From positions 80,207 to 144,206 of the forward strand of contig MSJI02000275.1 of NCBI GenBank assembly GCA_001931905.2: a stretch of DNA of 64,000 bases, given 5' to 3'. Below the pieces are notes generated by a model that made no database searches, was not told the origin of the DNA, and saw only the letters and a list, made by a program, of their open reading frames with translations. The stretch comes from Cladosporium sp. IMV 00045 (taxonomy: Eukaryota > Ascomycota > Dothideomycetes > Cladosporiales > Cladosporiaceae). Below, in pieces: positions 54,869-64,000 of the stretch. Positions within the stretch are counted from its first letter, which is position 1; each line of letters starts with the position of its first letter. The translations under genes and the position numbers were made by a program.

Positions 54869-57539
54869 AGAGAATAGCGGTGGTTGAGCTGTGTATAGTT
54901 AGCCGGACTCCCAAGTATAGACTAGAGGGAAGGGAAGACATATAAAAAAGTAATCGGCCGCCTTCCTGTCCTTGCAGACCTGGAAGACGGCTCGGCGCCC
55001 AAGCGCCCTCTGCAGCCCCATTTCCATTGTCAATGACCATACACCTTTCAGAAAGCCTTCACAGCTCGGATAATCCCAGTTTCCGCACTCATGAACGTGC
55101 ATCGCACGCGTCCGTCATCATTTCAGCTCCGGCGGGTACTCAGACTAGCTGGAAAGCCACGAAACACTTCGTCAAACAGACGAACAAGCTGGCAAAAGCA
55201 CAAAGTGGACAAGCCAAAGCTTTGAGCCTCACTCGAGAGAGGTCCCACATTTGCCGCGATTGTTGACCCGGCCTTTCGATCTCGCTCGCCTTCATGTCAG
55301 AGCCATCCAACCGGTATCACGAGGCCCGCATGAGGAACATGAAACTCGAGAAGCGAGCGCTCAAAGCTCGTATGTAGTGAGTGCATCCACCCAGACCTCA
55401 GCGACTGCTTCCTCATTCCTCAAGGAGTCGACCATTGCCAGCTTCCAGAGAACTGTCGTAGATCAGCAGACCTTCACTCCTATCGCACACGCGTTCTGGT
55501 CCACTCGATCGCAACTTTCAACCCAGATGTATCACGGTCCAGCCATGGCGAGCAACAGAACACATCGTCAGACATTTGAGAGACACTCGAGTAGCGGGTC
55601 ACCACTTCCAGTCCGTGTGTAGAAGGCACTTTCCTTTGAGACAAGTCTTTGATTCCATCTCTCCGCGTGGCAATGAAGCGTTGCTTCGAGAGGCAATAAT
55701 GAATCGAACGGCCAAAGTACATCAGCAAAAACCGCTCTCCATCTCGCTCTGTAGCGAGGCGGCTGTGCATACCCAGAAATTGAGGATGCAGGCCTTTTGG
55801 TTGTGGTTCGGCGCTCATCGATCGACGCTCACTCCGATCAGCAGCTTGTTGAAGCAGATGACCCATGTGAACGGAGATGATTGACGCGGCTGGTCGAACA
55901 ACGAAATTTGTAGATTTCGACTGCATCTGTGTTGATACTGTGATGCAGGCTTTGGGGTAAGTATTGATGAGGGGCGAGTTGGACACCGGATAGCCTTCTG
56001 TCAAAAATGATAGCGTGGCGTGTGCGAGCGGTACGCTGGACATCCCGGTTACATCGAATGTCGGGGTGTTGCAGCCTGACGATTGCGCGAGCCTTTATTG
56101 CGTACTGTATTCGTGTGCCGGCGATGAGTTTGAGCGAGCAATTCGTTGTTGACAACTGCTTAGACGGACAGCTTCGGTTGCAGAACAGATTTGGCGAGAA
56201 CATGAGAGTGCTGGAGCTTGTGACATGCCATTGGTCGACAGCGCTGAGACGATCACTCCTGTATGTCAGCCTTGCCGTCTCGCTAGACGCCGAGCGTCGT
56301 TCGGACAAGTACGGCATAAGACCATAGGTGGAGTTGATCGTTCAAAGCGCTTGTCTGTGTGTACGCTGAAGGGTCCATGACAGACGCCAATGTCACGCTC
56401 TTCTCATATCCTCTTCAAGCCAGTCTTTCACCGAAGTTTGATCCGACAATGCAGACACTACTCAAAGTGCTCATGTCACCTCCGAAACGCTTCTCGAACT
56501 CCGCATGCGATATCCAGTGTTGCAGGCATCGAGCCGTCAGTCAGACGCCCACTAGTGTTCGAGCAGCCTTATGGATCCAATTGACAGACTCCAAAGTGGG
56601 AGTCGCCCGGTAACGCTCATCCGATGTCTCTCACTTTTCCTCAACTGTCCTGTCCCCAGAAGCTGTCCATTCAAGACCAGAGCTTGTGTCCGGTCATTCA
56701 GCCTCGACGCGCGCCTCTGAGAGGTCTTACCAAGCCGACGCATGAAGCTGATGGTTGACTGTCGTTGACCGACACCGGACAGAAATCCAGCTAACATTTC
56801 ACTCCATCACCAAAGACCATCCAAAGCATCCTAGCGGATATCTTCTTGACGGTACCAGATCCGAGAGCTAATCAGGAGGCCGGCAGCCTGCCTCAGTCTT
56901 GTAAGAAAGAGGCACCGCGATACTTGTAACCGAGGTGTATGCTTAGGGTTAAGTTCCGAGTCGTATCCCCCAATCACACCAACTGCTGCTTTTGACTGCT
57001 CACGCAGGCTAATGAGGCCGTGCTGTGAGGCTCGCAGGGTGAGGCCAAATTGCGTACAGCTGGCTTGAGTTGTGAATGAAGCAGCGTAAGCTAGAACCAG
57101 CGTGAGCCAGATGATCGGTACTCAGATGACTATGGGAAGGATATGTGCTTTTGGTGTTTGTTCGATAGGAGTGGATTGCCGTGAAACGAGTGTCTTCGAA
57201 AGCCCGATTGAATGTTCTTCATACATCGATCGCATGGCCGTAATAGTAATCCGTCTGGTCCAGAAGCATCGGAGCAAGACAGAAGGTGTGGATGTAGTGA
57301 ACGGCTGAGCCGCCCTGAGATAGAAGGTTGTTGTCTGTGTTGATGTGATATGTGATGAAGCGCGGTGTTTCAACATTCATCAATTCGTAGACACGCGATC
57401 GTGGGGAAAGCGGCAAGCGCGTGTGCACGGGGCAGGAGCAAGCCAGCAGCCAGCTAGACGAGGCTAGGAGGCTGGCCGAGATGCCAGCATCTCGCAGGAC
57501 GACATCATCACAGCAAGTGGGTAATGGCTTCATAGCAAA
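54869..57539. other. 2.7 kb region without a recognisable gene
   Basis: Longest gene-free stretch of the window. Several mid-length frames overlap (minus 55480-56043, minus 55838-56317, plus 55251-55622), but none shows a domain, codon pattern or splice structure I can defend. No tRNA, terminal repeats or transposase motifs. Base composition is like the neighbours. It could hold an orphan gene, a non-coding RNA or a decayed element. Confidence 0.5.
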
Positions 57540-60500
57540 ATGGCCTTGACATCGGTATGAACATCTGAATCTTCACTGTAGACGAATGCTGACGCCTGTA
57601 TAGTGGAAAGCCTTTCGCTTTTTTGATGTCTCGCAAGTCCGGCTGCCTGATGGAGACGGCTCAGTGGCGCTTGATGTGCGTAAAGGTCAGACGATATGCA
57701 TAAACCAAGACATACACTAACACTCAACAGCAAGCAAGCGTGAGTTGTGTATCGCCAGGAACCGATAACATCTTCACTGGCTCTCCGGATGGAACAATTC
57801 ATGGCCTTGATCAATCATTCAAACCGGCAATATCGTGGAAAGCACATGACGCCAATGTCTCCCACATCCAGCACGTCGAAGACACATCATATCTGCTATC
57901 AATAGCAGAAGACTTGATCCACGAACCGGAGCTGAAGGTCTGGGCGCTCGATCAGACGGAGAAGAAGACAGGCAATCCAAAGTGTCTCTGTACTTTGACT
58001 GTGCAGAACGGCCGCAAGAATTTTCCCGTCTCTGCCTTTACCGTGACCAGTGATCTGGCTCAGCTTGCTGTAGGCTTTGCAAATGGAGCAGTTACGGTTG
58101 CTCGTGGCGATCTTATTCACGATCGAGGGACAAAGCAGAGGACCGTGTTTGAATCTGAGGAACCCATCACAGGCCTCAACTTCAGAGAAGCAAACACGAC
58201 TGCACTCTACATTGGAACAACAACGAAGATCTCAGTTTTGTCAGTCTCAGGAAAGGGCCAAGGTACTCCTGCCCGCACTCTGGATGAACATGGCTGTGCT
58301 GTTGGATGCATGACGCTGGACCCGCAGACGAACGAAATCATCGTTGCCAGAGACGATGCCATCTACACATACGGACCGCGCGGCAAAGGTCCTTCATATG
58401 CCTACGAAGGACCCAAGAAGTTTGTTGGCGTGAGCAAAGATTACGTACTCGTGGTCTCTCCCCCCAACACCGGCGGCTCGGTCTCTTTGCGAGCATTTGG
58501 CGGCACACAGGCCAACGAGATCCTCAACCAAAGCTCATTTACACTCCTTGATACGGACTTGAAATTCATTGCGCACTCCGAGTTGCTCTCACATCAAGTC
58601 AGCAAGATCTTCAGCATTTGGGGGGATATCTTTCTCCTCACCATCGATGGCAAGCTGTATCGCTATCATGAGAAGTCCTTTCAGCAGAAGCTAGACATCC
58701 TCTATTCTCGCGACCTTTACTTTCTTGCTATCAGCTTGGCGCAAAAGTACCAAGCAGCTGCCGTGCAGCAGAATGTCATCTTCCGGAAGTATGGCGATTA
58801 CCTGTACCAGAAGGGCGACTACGACACAGCGATGCAGCAATATCTCCGTGCGATTGACAACACAGAGCCTTCTCAAATCATTCGCAAATTCCTCGACAAT
58901 CAACGGATCAAGAATCTGATTGATTACCTCGAGGAGTTGCACGAGCATCACAAGGCAACGTCGGATCACACCACCCTGCTATTGAACTGCTACGCAAAGC
59001 TCAAAGATGTGGAAAAGCTCGAAAACTTCATCAAACAGCCCGGGGAACTGCGTTTCGACCTGGATACAGCGATTGTCATGTGCCGACAAGCTGGGTATCA
59101 TGACCAAGCGGCTGTGTTGGCCAGACGCCACAACGAACATGGCCTTGTTGTGGATATCCTCATTGAAGATCTGAAAAAGTACGCTGAGGCAGTGGCTTAC
59201 ATCCAGCGATTGGAGCCGGTCGAGGCATATGCGAACTTCATGAAATACGGCACCGTGCTACTCGAGCATTGTCCTACTGAGATGACCCAGCTTTTCATTG
59301 AGTACTTCACCGGCAGCTTCAGACCCAAGAAAGATGCCGTGATCGTCCAAGAAACCTCAGTCGAGCAAGAAGGAGGCAGACTGGGCAACATGGCCACCAG
59401 CGCTGTTCAGAACCTTGCTGCTCTGCTACCGCTACCGTACATGAATGCTAGTGCCGTGCAGACACCTTCATCCGGAACAAACGGGCAAGTTTCCACCAGG
59501 AGTCAAGCACAAGTCGTAGAGACAACCACCGAGGGCGAGTATGTGAAGTATGAAACACCCAAGCCCCGAATCGCTTTCTCAGCATTCGTCGATCACCCAG
59601 AACAGTTCATCACGTTCCTGGAAGCATGCATCGCCAGAACTGAAGTGACCAATGGCAACAAGACCGATCTCAACACGACTCTGTTCGAAATTTATCTCCA
59701 CAAAGCATCCAACACGACTGGAGAGGAGAAGGCAGAATACGAACGCAAGGCAAAAGCTCTGATCGAATCTGAAGACACCCACATCGACACCAGCAACGTC
59801 CTCTTACTCTCAGATCTCGAAAAGTTCCGCGATGGCAGCATCCTTGTCAGCGAAAGGCAAGGCCTGCGTTTCGACGTCTTCCGATCCTACACCACCGCCC
59901 GCGACACCCGTGGCGCCATCAAAGCTCTCCGCAAGTACGGACCCGAAGAACCTGGTCTCTACCCAGCCGCATTGGCATACTTCACTTCCTCTCCGGAAAT
60001 TCTCGCCGAAGCCGGCGACGAAGTCGGTGCGGTGCTGCAAAAGATCGACTCCGACAACCTCATGGCACCGCTGCAAGTCGTGCAAACTCTCTCGCAAAAC
60101 GCAGTGGCGACCATGGGTCTGGTGAAGAAATACCTGTCCGCGACGGTGGAGCGCGAGCGCGCCGAGATCGCGTCCAACCAGCGCCTCATCGACTCGTACC
60201 GCAAAGACACCACGCAGAAGCAGGCCGAGATCTCCACCCTCAAGTCCCAGCCGACTTCTTTCAGCGCCACCCGCTGCTCTAGCTGCAGCAAGCCGCTCGA
60301 CTTGCCTGTTGTACATTTCTTGTGCAAGCATTCCTTCCACCAGTCGTGCTTGAACGTCAGTCCTGGCCAGGAGGACGATGTCGAGTGTCCGATGTGCGCG
60401 CCGCAGAATCAGACTGTGCGGGCGATCAAGCGTGCGCAGGAGGAGAGCGCAACTCGGAATGATTTGTTTGCCGATGCTTTGGGCCGGAGCGGCGAGAGGT

Positions 60501-60565
60501 TTGGTACTGTGAGCGAGTGGTTCGGACGGGGTGTTATGGATGTCAAGCCGCAGCAGGCGAGTTAG
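57540..60565 (+). CDS. VPS11: Vacuolar sorting protein Vps11 (Pep5)
   Basis: Three exons: 57540-57554 (15 nt, MALTS), 57604-57675 and 57731-60565, giving 973 residues. It begins MALTSWKAFRFFDVSQVRLPD, the family start, followed by a beta-propeller, a long alpha-solenoid (clathrin-repeat type, QKLDILYSRDLYFLAISLAQ, GDYDTAMQQYLRAIDNTEPSQII) and a C-terminal RING-H2 domain at about 878-918 (CSSC, CKHSFHQSC, CPMC). Vps11 is a core subunit of HOPS and CORVET tethers at the vacuole and endosome, and its RING has ligase-like features. The introns are 49 and 55 nt. High confidence. Confidence 0.95.
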
Positions 60566-60741
60566 ATTGTTATTGCTGTCAAGGGGTGGCAAGCAGACGA
60601 CATCGAATTTCAAAGCAGAGTATATAGAAAGGATAAGCAAGTACCGGGTATAATGCAATTTCGTGCCGCAAAATTCAAGACGACAGCCCCAAAACCCCCT
60701 CATTCAAATAACACCCTCACCAAAAGAAACAATAAAGATCT

Positions 60742-63507
60742 CTATCCAAGCGCCGCTTTATTCTTCACAGCCCTCATCCCCAACACGGAACCATTCTTCC
60801 CCGGCTTCCTTCCAGTCTCGACAACAATAAACCTTACAAAATCCCTCAAAGTCCAATAACTGCTATGCGCACCCAGCATGGTGAGATACTGAATCTCCAA
60901 CGGGCCACCGCCGTACTTCAAGAAAAAGTCTATCTGCGCATTGTCGTTGAGCAGCAGCATGCGCTTCTCGGCGACTTCCTCGCGCGTGAAATTGTGCGTT
61001 TCCAACTCCACGTTCGAGGGCAGGCGGACGACTGGGGGCGGCTGAGCTGCGGCATCTGCTCTGCTGGCGGAGCCCGTGCCGCCGAAGAGCGAGGAGCTGA
61101 ACCAGCCTGTGGTCGCCGAGGGGACTGTGGCTTTCTTGAGCGAGGCGGCGTAAGAGGCGTCCACGGTGGCGTTCATGCGGTAGGCGACGGGGTCGTAGCC
61201 GTTGATGACGTTATAGATGTTCTCGACTGCTAGGCAGCCGTATTGGCCCTGGCGGCCGCAGATGGTGTCTGTAAGCGCAGTTGGGTCCTCTTTGGCAGCC
61301 GCGGACTGGGAGTCAATGCGTGGCAGTAATTGCGCTTTGCGCAGTAAGAGAAAGAAGCCAGCTGGAGACCCTGCTAGTGTGAGGTTGTGTGTGTTGAAGA
61401 GGAGGTGGCCTGGGTTTTCCGTGTCAAGGTCGATCTTCGTAGGATCGGAGAGGTGATCAGGAATGCGTGTGGGCTGTTTGCTGAGAATATCCACGGCCAT
61501 CACTGAACCAAGAGAATGCGCTATCATGTGTACACGACCGCACCGCGAGAAGCCTGGATTATTGCAGCACCAGAGCTTGTACACCCGATTGGCCTCTCGG
61601 ATGACCGCGGCGATCATCTTAGGTTGGTGGTGAGACATGTAGTAAGGAATATCCAGCATTACGTCTGACACAATGTTGCGGACGTTGGGTAGAGTGTCGG
61701 GTGTGATGTCCAGCAGATTGAACTCGTTATGAGCGGGGTCTTCCTCAGTGTCGCGATAGCCGCCATCCTCGAATGAAAGCGCGTGTCTCCAATTGATGGG
61801 TAGGACCACGATGCCACCCATGCCATCTCGAAATTTAGACTTACAATCTTTGCTAGCAACCTCAACATTGACCTCACGGCGAAACGCGTTGATAGCGTGG
61901 GTGAAGTGGAAAGACTCCATCCTCTGGCTGAGCTTTTGGCCGATACCATGTACGACGAACACAAGATCTGTGACCCTTGGTCGCTCAGCACTGGCCAGAT
62001 CAAGATCGGTCTTCCTACGAGCCTCTGGCTGGGTTCCGGATGCGGAGGTGGAGGTTCCCTCCTCTGCCTTCTGAGCTTTAGGACCTGAAACCTTGCTTGG
62101 ATGTAGACGATCCCAGATCGATTGATCAAACCCGCGCACAACAGACACTCCAAGCTTGTGGCCTTTGCGGATATAGTTAGCTAACGGCCTACGTCCATAG
62201 TAGGCCGATGGCAGCAAAGTTGACTTCAGTATTCTGGCTTCCCGTCCGTTCGCGTAGATGACTCCGTGGCCTGCGAAAGATCGTACAGTGCCCAGGCTCC
62301 CCCATGCATTCGAGCCGGAGGCTTTATTGTCAGCGCCACCAGGTCCTGTTGAGATGTCAATGATGTCTCGAGCAGCATCGGCTGCCTTTTCCCGCTGCTG
62401 CTCAGGAGTGTCCGGATCATGCTCGGTCAGATTGGTTGCAACGGTCCGCATGAGATTTTCGCCCCTCGCTGGATTCGATCTACTGCCACTGTCTCTTCTA
62501 CTCGAAGATGATTGTGGACGGCCTATAGATTTCTCTGGCCAAAGCATGTGAACGATCTTCATCTCGCCAAGTGCGCCTACTTCCATGGCAGATTCCAGCT
62601 CGTCCTTCCAAGTTTCCGTCCAGCACTGCAGATCAAGGTATCCGGCCTCCAGCATGTTCGCTACCGGAGTCTCCACAGGTAACATAGTATCCTTATAGAA
62701 CCAGGTGCCTCTCGTAACTTCTGCTACGTCGCCCACGGGATCCCAGTAAATAGGCTCCATCTTGAGGTCCGGCATTGCTACCTGATGAAGCCGTGATACA
62801 CCTACAGCGACCTTGTCCGTTGGGCCTTTCTCCGGTTTCCTGATGGCAGGCGGAGGGCTGTGGTCTGCCAAATGTGTGGCATCATCCCATTGATAGGTGT
62901 CATGCTGGTGCATTCTTGGTCTTCCAACCCGCTCCTTTCCGTTTGGACTTCCATCGTGTGCGTGAACCTGAGCCAGGTTCTTTCGAGAAGGGGCCCGAAT
63001 GAATGGTGTTCCTGTCGTATCCGGCAGCGAAGAAGCTTCCGAGAGGGACGATGGCCCCTCGAATGGGATTGACCTATGGTCTTCATCGTCCGTCACATTA
63101 TCTACCTGGCTTAAGCTTGTTCTCGGTAATCTCGATCGCGGCGTAACAGGCGTGGCAGGCGTGGGTACGGCTCGCCTTTTCCCGTCTCTTGAATCCTCGC
63201 TTCCTTTCCTTGTCCGATCTTCGCTCTCCTGCACAAGCTTTTCTCCTCTCTGCTCCTCGTACTTCAGAATCTTCTTTCTCAGATCGAGCCATGCTTTTTC
63301 CAAAGCCGTGTTATCGTATTCCGAGAAGGGCTTAGGCGGCAGCCTAGGAGCCACACTGGAGGCACTGGCGGGAGGCGGTAAAGGCGAGAGAGGATCATCT
63401 ATGGGAATGGGACTGGCGTAAAAGAACCTCGCGTTCACTGGCGGTGGCGTCTCGGTGTGGTGGAGGACCTGACGCGTGTACTGATTAATGGCCTGCTGAG
63501 AAGGCAT
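60742..63507 (-). CDS. DDHD-domain phospholipase (PA-PLA1-like)
   Basis: Single exon, 921 residues. The N-terminal 250 residues are largely disordered and basic/Ser-rich. Residues about 250-450 carry the WWE-like/lipase N region (EPIYWDPVGDVAEVTRGTWFY), then VFVVHGIGQ (about 517-524) and the lipase nucleophile S665 in AHSLGSV, and a C-terminal DDHD domain (HLLFNTHNLTLAGSPAGFFLLL, NVINGYDPVAYRMNA, IDFFLKYGGGPLEIQYL). Members hydrolyse phosphatidic acid and are found at the ER/Golgi and mitochondria; the yeast member is Yor022c. Convergent with VPS11, 176 bp between stops. High confidence for family. Confidence 0.92.
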   Translation of the reverse strand: MPSQQAINQYTRQVLHHTETPPPVNARFFYASPIPIDDPLSPLPPPASASSVAPRLPPKPFSEYDNTALEKAWLDLRKKILKYEEQRGEKLVQESEDRTRKGSEDSRDGKRRAVPTPATPVTPRSRLPRTSLSQVDNVTDDEDHRSIPFEGPSSLSEASSLPDTTGTPFIRAPSRKNLAQVHAHDGSPNGKERVGRPRMHQHDTYQWDDATHLADHSPPPAIRKPEKGPTDKVAVGVSRLHQVAMPDLKMEPIYWDPVGDVAEVTRGTWFYKDTMLPVETPVANMLEAGYLDLQCWTETWKDELESAMEVGALGEMKIVHMLWPEKSIGRPQSSSSRRDSGSRSNPARGENLMRTVATNLTEHDPDTPEQQREKAADAARDIIDISTGPGGADNKASGSNAWGSLGTVRSFAGHGVIYANGREARILKSTLLPSAYYGRRPLANYIRKGHKLGVSVVRGFDQSIWDRLHPSKVSGPKAQKAEEGTSTSASGTQPEARRKTDLDLASAERPRVTDLVFVVHGIGQKLSQRMESFHFTHAINAFRREVNVEVASKDCKSKFRDGMGGIVVLPINWRHALSFEDGGYRDTEEDPAHNEFNLLDITPDTLPNVRNIVSDVMLDIPYYMSHHQPKMIAAVIREANRVYKLWCCNNPGFSRCGRVHMIAHSLGSVMAVDILSKQPTRIPDHLSDPTKIDLDTENPGHLLFNTHNLTLAGSPAGFFLLLRKAQLLPRIDSQSAAAKEDPTALTDTICGRQGQYGCLAVENIYNVINGYDPVAYRMNATVDASYAASLKKATVPSATTGWFSSSLFGGTGSASRADAAAQPPPVVRLPSNVELETHNFTREEVAEKRMLLLNDNAQIDFFLKYGGGPLEIQYLTMLGAHSSYWTLRDFVRFIVVETGRKPGKNGSVLGMRAVKNKAALG

Positions 63508-64000
63508 GGTGGCCGCGGCGGACGCGCTTGGTGGCTAGTTTTCCAGTCACGGGAAGATGTGTGTGATAGTGCGGAGATTGGGTATCAAGACATGTTCTGA
63601 GGCCAGTATCTTAGGGACTTTGGTGATGATACTGTATGTATGCGTTGGCGGGCGAAGCGGATGCCTGCTCGCCCCTACTGCAAGGTTGACGTGGCTGCGA
63701 GGCAAATCTATCGTGTCTGCCGCCCGTTGGACAAAGCAGCTGCGCGAGACCTTATGCCGACAGGTCCAAATATGCTGGTATGTGAATAAGGTGTTTCATA
63801 CATTGCTGTACACCCACCAGAGTAAAAGATGTTCAAGAGGACCGGAAGGAGAAAACTACAAACAAACAGCCACTCGCGTAACTGATACAAAGCAAGATGA
63901 CGTTGTGGAAATCTGTCTTTCATGTGATATCAGCCCCACCGAAATTGCCTTGCATGTGTACTGCGATGCTGACCTCCTTTCCCTTTTGCGAGATAACCAA
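63508..64000. other. Promoter region of the DDHD gene, to the window end
   Basis: 493 bp with no gene recognised; a neighbouring gene may begin beyond the window. Confidence 0.4.

Noticed and set aside
55480..56317. Overlapping 160-187 codon frames on the minus strand
   Set aside because: No recognisable motif, no good start context and no partner exons; not enough to call a gene.

Overview
The window is nuclear DNA of a filamentous ascomycete, most likely a dothideomycete of the Capnodiales/Mycosphaerellales type. Genes lie densely on both strands. Introns are short (about 49-105 nt), GT-AG, often with a CTRAC-like branch site just before the acceptor. Products match Pezizomycotina families, and two nuclear tRNA genes are present, one with an intron. 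I see no bacterial operons, CRISPR, rRNA, integrases or intact transposons. The taxonomic placement is an inference from gene content and style.

Layout. 0-5 kb: three early-secretory genes, DPM2 (dolichol-phosphate-mannose synthase subunit), SAR1 (COPII GTPase) and PIG-S/GPI17 (GPI transamidase). 4.8-7.9 kb: SPT5 elongation factor. 8.2-13.8 kb: a serine beta-lactamase-like hydrolase, a membrane-anchored phytase-like histidine acid phosphatase and an unrecognised single-pass membrane protein. 15.5-24 kb: an F-box protein, MIC60, a Pro/Gln-rich fungal protein and mitochondrial uS8m. 24.4-34.4 kb: fumarylacetoacetase, WDR6/Rtt10, a WDR68/AN11-type WD40 protein, tRNA-Arg(ACG) and an aldehyde dehydrogenase. 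35.5-44 kb: a small Gly-rich unknown, U2A' (LEA1), an ABC half-transporter with an apparent one-base frameshift, a zinc-less MDR oxidoreductase and U5-15K (DIB1). 44.6-49.4 kb: mitochondrial uS5m and ATP25 from one short bidirectional promoter, then an unknown nuclear-looking protein. 50-64 kb: intron-containing tRNA-Glu(CTC), a histidine-phosphatase-like membrane protein lacking the usual active-site motif, a MAPEG protein, a 2.7 kb stretch without a recognisable gene, VPS11/PEP5 and a DDHD phospholipase-like protein.

Most genes are single-copy housekeeping genes. Loose themes recur: ER/secretory pathway at the left end, mitochondrial translation and architecture (MIC60, uS8m, uS5m, ATP25), spliceosome (LEA1, DIB1) and WD40 scaffolds. 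I found no convincing undescribed multi-gene system. The best second-look items are an 8-nt microexon in the fumarylacetoacetase gene, the frameshifted ABC transporter, the active-site-degenerate phosphatase, the shared uS5m/ATP25 promoter with a short ATP25, and the 2.7 kb gap. Exon boundaries were read by eye from splice signals, phase and family resemblance; no search was run.
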